From Terrimicrobiaceae bacterium (GTDB lineage: Bacteria; Verrucomicrobiota; Verrucomicrobiia; Chthoniobacterales; Terrimicrobiaceae), in contig JAGYIV010000008.1 in assembly GCA_018402345.1 (NCBI GenBank), positions 620,001 through 684,000 on the forward strand: a stretch of 64,000 nt of DNA, given 5' to 3'. Both the position numbers and the translations under genes were made by a program. The notes below the pieces were generated by a model. That model was given only the letters and a program-made list of their open reading frames with translations, was not told the origin of the DNA and searched no databases. Positions 1-10,400 of the stretch are shown piece by piece. How positions within the stretch are numbered: the stretch's first letter is position 1; the number at the start of each line of letters is the position of its first letter.

Positions 1-3000
1 CGTTCCTGTAATGAAGGCTGTCCGCGCTTCATTCGCTGAAGCGAAGACAAAATTCAAGGCCCGATCTTCGGTATCCGGATCACCGTCGCTGAAACCGGAT
101 GCATCCAACACATCCCCAGCGTGGGAATATACAGTAGTAATACCAGCCAAGTAAGCAGTAAGGGCAAATGTGTAGCTCGCATTTGAGTTAGCTTCGGTTA
201 CAAAGTTCTCAATCGCGCCGATATCGCCCGCCAAATTCACCGAGCCAACACGGACGAATTGATTGTCTGCGAAGGCACCAGCGACATCCGTCACCGTCAG
301 CGTATCGGACCCACTCCCGCCAACAAGCGAGGCTGCGGTCGCATCAGTGCTCAACTTCGTGGCATCCATCACGAAATTGATGCCCGTGGTGTTGGCGAGC
401 ATGCTGATGGTGTCGAAGCCCGACCCACCATAGATCGTCGAGAGTCCCGCATCGTTCCCAAGGACCACAAAGTTGTTGCCGCCTTGGAGTTGAAGCGCTT
501 CAAATGTTCCATTGAGGGAAGTGATGGAGCGCGCTTGTGAGCTGACAATCTGGAGCGTGTCATTTCCGCCTCCACCGATGAACACCAAGTTTGCCAGCGC
601 CCCAAAGGAGGTGAGAAGCAAGTCGTCTCCCAAGCCACTTGCAACGGTCAAGGCCCCAGCAAACGCCGTTACATCAATCGTATCATTGCCATCTGACATG
701 GTCAGAGTGTCCAAACCGGTCCCTTGGGCCGTCGCACCAAGCGTGACGGTGTTATCCGATGCAGTCCGCATGAAAACAGAGCCGATATTGCCTTGATACA
801 TGCGGGCGAAATCGACGTCCTCCAAGACGCCCCCATCCAAAATCACAGCTCCCGGAGTATTTCCGCCAATAATTTTTGCGTATTCGAAATTATCCGTCGT
901 GCCGACCAGCGTGTAGCCCGCCCCAGCACTCAGATCGACCGTGATAACGTCGTCATCGCCCGCTGGCGTGTAAAGCACGCTGCTGCTCATATCGATCGTA
1001 TCGCGCCCCGTGCCGCCAATGATCGTTTCGAAGCCGGCATTCACAAATGTATCGGCAAACAAAAACCGGTTGTTGCCATTGGCCGTGCGCAGGACTTCTA
1101 TGCCATGGAGATTATCGACATTTTCGTCGGTCACCGACACGCCGTCACGGGAGAACTTGAGGGTATCAATCCCTTCTCCGCCGACCAATGTTGTCATGTT
1201 TGAGAGATAATCTTGGTCGGTGACTTGGAAGAGGACGCCCGCCGTGCCGTAGGCAGCGGTGTTGAAGGTATTCCCCGTGCCATTGTCAGAGCCTTCCCCG
1301 CCAACAAGCGTCCGGATGCCGGCGACAAGCGCATCAAGCCCGAGCACGATATCATTTCCGGCTGCATTAAACTCAAGGGTGCCGATTTTGGACAGCGAGG
1401 ACAGATTTCCATCAACTATCGTCGCATCGTTCGTGAATGCAAGTGTATCAAGACCATTGGAACCACCCATGATAGAGTTTGTTCCGACATCGCCGATCAC
1501 AAACTTATTTCCCCCGGCCGATCCGCCGATGAGGGTGTTGGTATGGCTCGTTGCAGACCCCAGCAACCTCGCCCCCGAACTGGCGCTGGCATCGATCGTG
1601 ATTCCCACGGCATAGGCACTGGCATCAATCGTATCCGCACCCGTCCCGCCGACCACTGTGGCAATGCCTTTGCTTCGGGCGATTGCGCCAAGAGTAATGC
1701 GGTTGCCGATAGCGGCGCTGCCGAGCTGGAGTTGCTCGATGCTGGAAATGTTGTTGAACGCCGAGTCGCCGAGGGTCTGGGCGCCAGCGAGGAGTTGGAT
1801 CGTATCCACACCGGTGTTTCCTGTGATCTGGCTGTTTTGCAGATTCGCGCCGTTTTTGATTTGGAAGAGGTTGCCATCCAATCCTCCCAGCAGACTATCA
1901 CTGCCGTTGCTGGCCCCCATGATCCATGTCAAAGGATTCGCATTCGTGTTGTAGCCTGCGGCATGGATCGTGTTCGGCCCGGTGCCGCCGACGATTGTGG
2001 TGATTCCCAAAGCTCCCGCCAGCGTGACCCTGTTGCCCGCTCCGGCGATGTCCAAAACTTCGACCCCGGAGACACCAGAAAGAGTATCCGCTGCAATCGT
2101 CTGGGCATTGGCGGCAAGCCGCAAGGTGTCCGTGCCGCCACCGCCGACGACGCTGGCTCCTTGAAGGGCAGAGGCCGAGTTGAAAATAAAGAGGTCGTTG
2201 GCACCTGCCGCCTGCCCTCCAAGAAGGGTGTTGTCGTTCCCGCCCGCTGTAAATACCGACCCGTTCACCCCAGCCAAGGCATCGGCGTAAATGCGGTCTG
2301 AATTCACGGCCGCGAAATTCAGCGTGTCGGCACCGTTCGCACCACCCAGGATTGAGATCGTGCCACCAAAAGCCGCTTCCGCCGTGGTTCCCAGAGTGAT
2401 GGAATTTCCCCTGTCCGTGAGCAGGATACGATCCATGCCGGCAATTTTTGCAAATGCGCCGTCCGTGAGCGTTTGAAATCCTGTGGTCAATTGAAGGATA
2501 TCCGAAGAAGAAGCCCCACCTGAAATCGAGTTGTTGGCGAGGAGCGACGCCGTCGTAATGCGGTAGTAGTTTTCCGCTCCAGCCACATTATTGCCAACCA
2601 GCGTGGCGAGACTGGTTCCTATTCCAGCAGCCAGCGTGTCACCCACAGTGGATGTCCCGCCAACCACATCGCCTTGAATCCAAATATTCCCGCTGTTCAT
2701 GCCTGCCGCGCTCAATAAATCTGAAGATGCTCCGCCGAAAAGAGAGAGCGCAACATCTGAGGGAACGCCCGCTTGAGCATTCACACCCAGCACAATCGAG
2801 TTCCCCGCAAGCGACGAGGCCTGCACCACCTCCACCCCGCTCACATTCGCAAACTGCGCATCCGTCACCGTGGCTGCCGCCGTGAACGCAAGCGTATCGG
2901 TGCCTGTGCCACCTACCACCGTGTTGTTGGCCAATTGCACTCCACTCACAAACAGGAAGCTGTCGTCACCATCCCCGCCATCAAGCGAGGCTGTCCCCGT

Positions 3001-3618
3001 GGCATTTGCCACAAGCGTGTCGTTGCCAGATTCTCCAAGAAGCGTGTCGCTTCCCGTTCCGGCCACAAGACTGTCAGCATCCGCTCCACCCACGATGCTG
3101 TTGTTGCCGTTTCCTCCCAGGATCGTGTCGTTGCCAACCCCTCCGAGCAGCGTGTCGTTGTCCGCTCCGCCAACGATACTGTCGTCCCCATCTCCTCCAA
3201 CGATGCTGTCGGCTCCAGCCTCCCCAAGCAACGTGTCGTTGCCGTCGCCGCCAAGGATCGTGTCGGCTCCCTCTCCTCCAAGGATGCTGTCATTGCCCTC
3301 GTTGCCCATCAAGCTATCCGCTCCGCTTCCCCCGCTTATCACATCGTCCCCGCCAAGACCAGAAATCGTGTCTTTCAGCGGCGTGCCTACAAGCGTGTCG
3401 TTGCCGGCAGTGCCAACCTGGGCTCCCAGCGCCTCCACAACGAATATCGCCGATCCCCCGTTGACCGTCGTGTAATTCGTCACATCCCCCTGGACGATAA
3501 TGTAGTTCGTGCCGGCATCCACCAACTCGTTTTCAATCACCCAATCCCCGTCCTCTCCAACGTAGTAGGTGTCGTTGCCCTTGCCGCCCACCATCGTGTC
3601 GGCTCCGGCTCCGCCATC
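1..3618 (-). CDS. Giant RTX-type repeat protein, segment 5 (partial, runs off left edge)
   Basis: Last visible reading-frame segment of one giant predicted secreted calcium-binding repeat protein whose start is at 19305. The frame is open from about 3618 to base 1, so the real stop lies outside the window. The right part (about 3000-3450) is a run of RTX nonapeptides of the form GGxGxDxLx, which bind calcium in parallel beta-rolls. The rest is built of roughly 80-residue units carrying SGVEVL-like, LGxxAxAAGI-like and GGxGxDTL motifs, more divergent here than in the upstream segments. It joins segment 4 by restoring one base near 3618: the upstream frame reads GGDGADVL and this one continues [12 protein letters not shown]. 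No enzymatic domain is visible. Adhesion or matrix function is inferred from the family only. Confidence 0.75.
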
Positions 3619-6600
3619 AATACGTCCGCTCCATCTCCACCCACCAGCCAGTCGTTCCCCGTTCCACCAAACAGCGAGTCGTCCCCTTGACCCCCATCGA
3701 GCGTCAACGCACGTGTAAATGCCGTCGCATCCAAAGTATCCTTCCCGGCCCCGCCGATCACTGTTGCGATTCCCGCCGCCTCGGCATTGGTTCCCAGCAC
3801 AATCCGGTTGTCTCCGTTGGCTGTCCTGAGCACCTCGGTGGTGAACACATTGTCAAAGGCCGCATCCGTCACCGACAGCGCGTCCACCGAGAACGCCAGC
3901 GTATCGACCCCATCACCGCCCACAATCGAGCTTTGCGCCAGCACGGCTCCGTTTCTGACAACAAGGCTGTCGTCCCCGGCTCCTCCACTTAGCGTCATTC
4001 CCACCGTGTAGGCCGCCGCATTCAGCGTGTCGTTACCCCCGCCGCCCAGGATTGTGCGAACGCCTCCCGCTTGCGCGTTGGCTCCCACTGTCAGCGAAGA
4101 GGCTCCCGTCGCCGCCGCTCTCAGCACCTCCACCCCGCTCACATTCGCAAGATTTCCGTCAACGAGCGTCGTCGCTTCCGACATCTCCAGCGTGTCGGTG
4201 CCATCTCCGCCAACCACCGTGCTCCGCCCCACCGCCGCAGCATTGGCCAGCGTGATTCCGTCATTGCCTGCTCCAGCGAGGATTCGGTTTGCCGCGCTCG
4301 AACTGCCGATAATCTCATCAGCGCCCTCTCCCGCATCGATCGTCAGCGAAGGTCCATTGAATGTCTCCGCATCAATCGTGTCGGCTGCCGTCCCGCCGAC
4401 CAGAGTCAACAGGCCGGAGGCTGCCGCCGCCGTTCCAAGGTTCACATAGTTCGTGCCGTTCCGCGTTTGGATCGCTTCAACACTTGCGATGCGAGCGAAG
4501 TTGTCGTCCGTGATCGAGAGGCCGTCTTCGGAGAACGTCAGCGTGTCGCTGCCCAACCCGCCCTCGATCGAACTCACCGACAGCACGTTGTTGTTCAGCA
4601 ACCGGAACGCGTCATTTCCACCTCCGCCCAAGAGTGTCGCTCCCTGATCTGCCGTGGTGTTCGCGTTCGCGCTCGCGTCCAGCGTCACATCCACCGTGTA
4701 GGCGCTCGCGTCCAGCGTGCCCTTGCCCGATCCACCGATCACCGTGCGGATGCCTGCCGCCTGCGCGATGGCGTCCAACACAAAGCTGCTTTCCCCGTCT
4801 GCGGCCGCTTGTAGCACTTCCATCCCGCTGACTTTTGCAAACGCATCACCGTTGCCCAGCACCGTCGCCTGACCGAGCGCCAAGGTGTCTGTCCCAGCTC
4901 CTCCCACCACACTCGCTGCGGCCATCTGCGTCGCATTATCAAATACAAACCGGTCGTCTCCCGCTCCGCCGTCCAGCGTGATCGCCGTCGTGCCGAAGGC
5001 ACCTGTTGCGGTGAGCGTGTCCGAACCGCTTCCTGTTGTGATGCTGTCCAACCCACCAGCCACCGTCGCAATGCCCCGCGCCACATCGCCCAGCGTCACG
5101 CTGTTGGAGCCATTGGCCAACTGAAGCGCCTCGATGCCTGTCAACCTGTCCAGATCGGTGTCCACAACGATCTGCCCGTCGGTGGTCACTTGCACCGTGT
5201 CGGTTCCCAGCCCGCCCACAATCGACGCGTTGTTGAGCACCGCCGATGTCGCCACCTGGATCAAGTCCGCTCCGCTGCCGCCGTGCAGCGTGTTGCCGCC
5301 TGTGAATGCCGGATCTCCCAACCCGCCAACCAGCGTGCTGCCAAGTGTCGATTCACTCGCATCGATCCAAATCTTCGCGTTCGCTCCCGTATAGCCCCCC
5401 GCGTTCAGCGTGTCGCCTCCTGCCGCTCCGCCCTTGAGCGTTGCCACGCCAGATGCCAGCGCATTGGCTCCGAGCGTAATCGAGTTCCCCGCAAGCGACG
5501 AGGCCTCCACGACCTCCACCCCACTCACATTCGCGAACTGAGCGTCCGTCACCGTGGCAGCCGCCGTGAACGCAAGCGTGTCCGTGCCCGACCCACCTAC
5601 CACTGTGTTGTTGGCCAACTGCGCCCCGCTCGCAAATTCGAACCGGTCATTGCCTCCGTTGCCGATGAGTCTGGCAGTGCCGCTTCCCGCCACCAGCGTG
5701 TCGTTGCCAGTGTTGCCCGTCAGGCTGTCCGTCCCAGCTCCGGCGGTGAAATGCACATTTCCAGTGTAATCCCCGTTTGCCGTCAGTGTCGAATTGGCCG
5801 CTCCGCCCGAGAGCGTGGCGACGCCGAGTCCTTGAGCGGCCGAACCGATCGCAATGTTGATATCCCCCGCCACCCCACTAAAATCGTAGGACTCGATGCT
5901 TTCGAACCCGCTGAAAGCCGCGTCAACAAGCGTCATGCCCCCTGTTGAAACAAACCGCAGGGTGTCATTGTCATCGCCACCGTCCACGGTTCCCACTCGT
6001 GCCGCGTCCACCACCAGCGTGTCGTTGCCGTCTCCACCGGAAAGGTTGTTCGTGCCGGAGGACGACGCATCGATCACATTGGCCAAGGCGTTGCCGACAA
6101 AGGTCGCATCTCCCGTGCCCGTGTAGGTCAGGTTTTCGATGTTGGCGGACAGCGTGTAGTTCGTTGCCGAGACGAGCACCAAGTCCGTGCCTTCCCCGGC
6201 CTGCTCCTCGATCGCATCGTCGCTCGAATCCACCACATAGGTGTCGTTGCCATCACCACCGATGAATGTGTCCACTCCCCCGTTGCCCACGATTGAGTCC
6301 GCACCGGATCCTCCTCGAATCGAGTTGTTCAGGGCATTGCCCACAAGCGTCGCTCCGGAAACCCCCGTGTAATCAAGGTGCTCGATTTGGTCCCCGCCGC
6401 CTGCAAGCGTGTTCGACAGGTTGTAGGATACCGACGCAAACACCCTGTCATCGCTGTCGCCTCCCTCTTCAACTATCGTGTCGGTTGTCGAATCCACAAA
6501 ATACGAGTCGTTCCCGAGCCCGCCGATCAGCGCGTCGATCCCCGCTCCGCCGTCCAGGCTGTTGCCCTCATCGTTGCCGATGATCGAGTTCGCCAGCGCG

Positions 6601-9600
6601 TTGCCAGTGCCGCTTACCGCAGTCCCTGTGAGCACAAGATGTTCGACATTCGCCGCCAGCGTGTGATCGACCGAACTGATGACCACATCCGTGCCGGCGT
6701 TCGCTCCCTCCACAACCACATCGCCCGCATCATCCACAAAGTAGGTGTCGTTCCCGGCGCCGCCGACCATCGAGTCCGCACCCGCGCCGCCAGAGATCGA
6801 ATCCGCTCCGCTGCCGCCCACAAATGTATCGGCCCCGCTTCCGCCAACAAATGTCGTCGATCCGCCCGCGAAGCCCGTTACTGCAAACCCTTCGCTCTGA
6901 TTGGCGAGATTCACGGTCAACCCGGTGGCTGTCACCACCACGTTCTCGATGTTCACGATCTGCTCGTCTCCGCTCGACGTGAAATTCGCCCCGATTGCCA
7001 GCGTGTCGATATCATCTCCGCCGTCCAACAACGCGTCTTCCTGCGACCCGATGATCGTGTCGTTCCCGGCCCCGCCGATCAGGCTATCCACTCCTGCGCC
7101 GCCAGAGATCGAATCCGCTCCGCTTCCACCAACAAATGTATCGTTTCCGCTTCCTCCCACAAATGTCGTCGATCCGCCCGCGAAGCCCGTTACCGCAAAC
7201 CCTTCGCTCTGATTGCCCAGATTCACGGTCAACCCTCCGGCTGTCACCACCACGTTCTCGATGTTCACGATCTGACCATCTCCGCTCGACGTGAAATTCG
7301 CCCCGATTGCCAGCGTGTCGATATCATCTCCACCGTCCAGCAACGCGTCTTCCTGCGACCCGATGATCGTGTCGTTCCCTGCCCCGCCGATCAGCGTGTC
7401 GATCCCCGCTCCGCCGTCCAGGCTGTTATCCTCATCGTTGCCGATGATCGAGTTCGCCAGCGCGTTACCCGTGCCGCTTACCGCAGTCCCTGTGAGCACA
7501 AGATGTTCGACATTCTCCGCCAGTGTGTGATCGACCGAACTGATCACCATATCAATTCCCTCTTCGGCATTTTCAACCACCACATCACCCGCATTGTCCA
7601 CAAAGTAGGTATCGTTCCCGAGGCCGCCGACCATCGAGTCGGCTCCAGCGCCGCCAGAGATCGAATCCGCTCCGCTTCCGCCCACAAATGTATCGTTTCC
7701 GCTTCCGCCCACAAATGTCGTCGATCCGCCCGCGAAGCCCGTTACTGCAAACCCTTCGCTCTGATTGCCCAAATCCACGGTCAACCCGGTGGCTGTCACC
7801 ACCACGTTCTCGATGTTCACGATCTGACCATCTCCGCTCGACGTGAAATTCGCCCCGATTGCCAGCGTGTCGATATCATCTCCGCCGTCCAGCAATGCAT
7901 CCTCCTCCGAGCCCACGATCGTGTCGTTCCCAGCCCCGCCGATCAGGCTATCCACTCCTGCGCCGCCAGAGATCGAATCCGCTCCGCTTCCACCAACAAA
8001 TGTATCGTTTCCGCTTCCGCCCACAAATGTCGTCGATCCGCTCGCGAAGCCCGTTACCGCAAACCCTTCGCTCTGATTGCCCAGATTCACGGTCAACCCG
8101 GTGGCTGTCACCACCACGTTCTCGATGTCCACGATCTGGCCATCTCCGCTCGACGTGAAATTCGCGCCGATTGCCAGCGTGTCGATATCATCTCCGCCGT
8201 CCAGCAACGCGTCTTCCTGCGACCCGATGATCGTGTCGTTCCCAGCCCCGCCGATCAGCGTGTCGATCCCCGCTCCGCCGTCCAAGCTGTTGCCCTCATC
8301 GTTGCCGATGATCGAGTTCGCCAGCGCGTTGCCAGTGCCGCTTACCGCAGTCCCTGTGAGCACAAGATGTTCGACATTCTCCGCCAGCGTGTGATCGACC
8401 GAACTGATCACCAAATCTGTGCCGGCGTTCGCTCCCTCCACAACCACATCGCCCGCATTGTCCACAAAGTAGGTGTCATTCCCGGCGCCGCCGACCATCG
8501 AGTCCGCACCCGCGCCACCCGAGATCGAATCCGCTCCGCTTCCGCCCACAAATGTATCGTTTCCGCTTCCGCCCACAAATGTCGTCGATCCGCCCGCGAA
8601 GCCCGTTACTGCAAACCCTTCGCTCTGATTGCCCAAATCCACCGTCAACCCGGTGGCTGTCACCACCACGTTCTCGATGTTCACGATCTGACCATCTCCG
8701 CTCGACGTGAAATTCGCCCCGATTGCCAGCGTGTCGATATCATCTCCGCCGTCCAGCAACGCGTCCTCCTCCGAGCCCACGATCGTGTCGTTCCCTGCCC
8801 CGCCGATCAGGCTATCCACTCCTGCGCCGCCAGAGATCGAATCCGCTCCGCTTCCACCAACAAATGTCGTCGATCCGCCCGCGAAGCCCGTTACCGCAAA
8901 CCCTTCGCTCTGGTTGCCCAAATCCACGGTCAACCCTCCGGCTGACACCACCACGTTCTCGATGTTCACGATCTGACCATCTCCGCTCGACGTGAAATTC
9001 GCCCCGATTGCCAGCGTGTCGATATCCGCTCCGCCGTCCAGCAACGCGTCCTCCTCCGAGCCCACGATCGTGTCGTTCCCGGCCCCGCCGATCAGGCTAT
9101 CCACTCCTGCGCCGCCAGAGATCGAATCCGCTCCGCTTCCGCCCACAAATGTATCGTTTCCGCTTCCGCCAACAAATGTCGTCGATCCGCCCGCGAAGCC
9201 CGTTACCGCAAACCCTTCGCTCTGATTGCCCAAATCCACGGTCAACCCGGTGGCTGTCACCATCAAGTTCTCGATGTTCACGATCTGCCCGTCTCCGCTC
9301 GACGTGAAATTCGCGCCGATTGCCAGCGTGTCGTTATCCGCTCCGCCGTCCAGCAACGCGTCTTCCTGCGACCCGATGATCGTGTCGTTCCCAGCCCCGC
9401 CGATCAGGCTATCCACTCCTGCGCCGCCAGAGATCGAATCCGCTCCGCTTCCGCCCACAAATGTATCGTTTCCGCTTCCTCCCACAAATGTCGTCGATCC
9501 GCCCGCGAAGCCCGTTACTGCAAACCCTTCGCTCTGATTGCCCAAATTCACGGTCAACCCGGTGGCTGTCACCACCACGTTCTCGATGTTCACGATCTGA

Positions 9601-9668
9601 CCATCTCCGCTCGACGTGAAATTCGCCCCGATTGCCAGCGTGTCGATATCATCTCCGCCGTCCAGCAA
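3537..9668 (-). CDS. Giant RTX-type repeat protein, segment 4
   Basis: A 2043-codon open frame that is an internal segment of the giant repeat protein, not an independent gene. Its apparent ATG lies inside a repeat unit and its last 30 or so residues are out-of-frame translation after a one-base deletion near 3618. The N-terminal half is the array of 104-residue units (DGGDDIDTLAIGANFT, IVNIENVVVTA, GFAVTGFAGGSTTFVGG, GADSISGGAGVDSL). It is followed by units with [12 protein letters not shown] and [14 protein letters not shown] motifs, then about 80-residue units. Glycine and aspartate dominate and cysteine is almost absent, as expected of RTX beta-roll proteins folded by extracellular calcium after type I secretion. 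No transporter genes are in the window. Confidence 0.8.
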   Translation of the reverse strand: MLDGGDDIDTLAIGANFTSSGDGQIVNIENVVVTATGLTVNLGNQSEGFAVTGFAGGSTTFVGGSGNDTFVGGSGADSISGGAGVDSLIGGAGNDTIIGSQEDALLDGGADNDTLAIGANFTSSGDGQIVNIENLMVTATGLTVDLGNQSEGFAVTGFAGGSTTFVGGSGNDTFVGGSGADSISGGAGVDSLIGGAGNDTIVGSEEDALLDGGADIDTLAIGANFTSSGDGQIVNIENVVVSAGGLTVDLGNQSEGFAVTGFAGGSTTFVGGSGADSISGGAGVDSLIGGAGNDTIVGSEEDALLDGGDDIDTLAIGANFTSSGDGQIVNIENVVVTATGLTVDLGNQSEGFAVTGFAGGSTTFVGGSGNDTFVGGSGADSISGGAGADSMVGGAGNDTYFVDNAGDVVVEGANAGTDLVISSVDHTLAENVEHLVLTGTAVSGTGNALANSIIGNDEGNSLDGGAGIDTLIGGAGNDTIIGSQEDALLDGGDDIDTLAIGANFTSSGDGQIVDIENVVVTATGLTVNLGNQSEGFAVTGFASGSTTFVGGSGNDTFVGGSGADSISGGAGVDSLIGGAGNDTIVGSEEDALLDGGDDIDTLAIGANFTSSGDGQIVNIENVVVTATGLTVDLGNQSEGFAVTGFAGGSTTFVGGSGNDTFVGGSGADSISGGAGADSMVGGLGNDTYFVDNAGDVVVENAEEGIDMVISSVDHTLAENVEHLVLTGTAVSGTGNALANSIIGNDEDNSLDGGAGIDTLIGGAGNDTIIGSQEDALLDGGDDIDTLAIGANFTSSGDGQIVNIENVVVTAGGLTVNLGNQSEGFAVTGFAGGSTTFVGGSGNDTFVGGSGADSISGGAGVDSLIGGAGNDTIIGSQEDALLDGGDDIDTLAIGANFTSSGDEQIVNIENVVVTATGLTVNLANQSEGFAVTGFAGGSTTFVGGSGADTFVGGSGADSISGGAGADSMVGGAGNDTYFVDDAGDVVVEGANAGTDVVISSVDHTLAANVEHLVLTGTAVSGTGNALANSIIGNDEGNSLDGGAGIDALIGGLGNDSYFVDSTTDTIVEEGGDSDDRVFASVSYNLSNTLAGGGDQIEHLDYTGVSGATLVGNALNNSIRGGSGADSIVGNGGVDTFIGGDGNDTYVVDSSDDAIEEQAGEGTDLVLVSATNYTLSANIENLTYTGTGDATFVGNALANVIDASSSGTNNLSGGDGNDTLVVDAARVGTVDGGDDNDTLRFVSTGGMTLVDAAFSGFESIESYDFSGVAGDINIAIGSAAQGLGVATLSGGAANSTLTANGDYTGNVHFTAGAGTDSLTGNTGNDTLVAGSGTARLIGNGGNDRFEFASGAQLANNTVVGGSGTDTLAFTAAATVTDAQFANVSGVEVVEASSLAGNSITLGANALASGVATLKGGAAGGDTLNAGGYTGANAKIWIDASESTLGSTLVGGLGDPAFTGGNTLHGGSGADLIQVATSAVLNNASIVGGLGTDTVQVTTDGQIVVDTDLDRLTGIEALQLANGSNSVTLGDVARGIATVAGGLDSITTGSGSDTLTATGAFGTTAITLDGGAGDDRFVFDNATQMAAASVVGGAGTDTLALGQATVLGNGDAFAKVSGMEVLQAAADGESSFVLDAIAQAAGIRTVIGGSGKGTLDASAYTVDVTLDASANANTTADQGATLLGGGGNDAFRLLNNNVLSVSSIEGGLGSDTLTFSEDGLSITDDNFARIASVEAIQTRNGTNYVNLGTAAAASGLLTLVGGTAADTIDAETFNGPSLTIDAGEGADEIIGSSSAANRILAGAGNDGITLANAAAVGRSTVVGGDGTDTLEMSEATTLVDGNLANVSGVEVLRAAATGASSLTVGANAQAGGVRTILGGGGNDTLNAAAYTVGMTLSGGAGDDSLVVRNGAVLAQSSIVGGDGVDTLAFSVDALSVTDAAFDNVFTTEVLRTANGDNRIVLGTNAEAAGIATVIGGAGKDTLDATAFTRALTLDGGQGDDSLFGGTGNDWLVGGDGADVLMAEPEPTRWWAARATTPTTLERTGIG
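3690..5760 (-). repeat. About 2-kb internal duplication (partner 11110-13150)
   Basis: The two stretches align colinearly with an offset of about 7.4 kb. Examples are tgtaggcgctcgcgtcc near 4700 and 12125, and cgagttccccgcaagcgacg near 5480 and 12883. Both encode the same series of about-80-residue units. A shorter third copy of part of the block lies at 2720-2960. It explains why unrelated-looking regions of the giant protein have almost the same sequence. Confidence 0.8.
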
Positions 9669-10400
9669 CGCGTCTTCCTGCGAGCCCGATGATCGTGTCG
9701 TTCCCAGCCCCGCCGATCAGGCTATCCACTCCTGCGCCGCCAGAGATCGAATCCGCTCCGCTTCCACCCACAAATGTATCGTTTCCGCTTCCGCCAACAA
9801 ATGTCGTCGATCCGCCCGCGAAGCCCGTTACTGCAAACCCTTCGCTCTGATTGCCCAAATCCACGGTCAACCCTCCGGCTGTCACCACCACGTTCTCGAT
9901 GTTCACGATCTGACCATCTCCGCTCGACGTGAAATTCGCGCCGATTGCCAGCGTGTCGTTATCCGCTCCGCCGTCCAGCAACGCGTCTTCCTGCGACCCG
10001 ATGATCGTGTCGTTCCCTGCCCCGCCGATCAGGCTATTCACTCCTGCGCCGCCAGAGATCGAATCTGCTTCGCTTCCTCCCACAAATGTATCGTTTCCGC
10101 TTCCGCCAACAAATGTCGTCGATCCGCTCGCGAAGCCCGTTACTGCAAACCCTTCGCTCTGATTGCCCAGATTCACCAGCAACCCAGTGGCTGTCACCAC
10201 CACGTTCTCGATGTTCACGATCTGACCATCTCCGCTCGACGTGAAATTTGCCCCGATTGCCAGCGTGTCGATATCATCTCCGCCGTCCAGCAACGCGTCT
10301 TCCTGCGACCCGATGATCGTGTCGTTCCCGGCTCCGCCGATCAGCGTGTCGATCCCCGCTCCGCCGTCCAGGCTGTTGCCCTGATCGTTGCCGGTGATCG
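6870..10400 (-). repeat. Array of 312-bp (104-residue) repeats in the giant gene
   Basis: Ten near-identical copies can be counted from the anchor gacgtgaaattcgcc (plus strand), at about 6976, 7288, 7840, 8152, 8704, 8989, 9301, 9613, 9926 and 10238. Neighbouring copies are 312 bp apart. Larger gaps hold one inserted [12 protein letters not shown]-type unit, and one gap of 285 bp lacks a 27-bp piece. Each copy encodes EDALLDGG, TSSGDGQIVNIENVVV, NQSEGFAVTGFA and GADSISGG motifs. Differences between copies are mostly synonymous or single substitutions. Confidence 0.9.
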
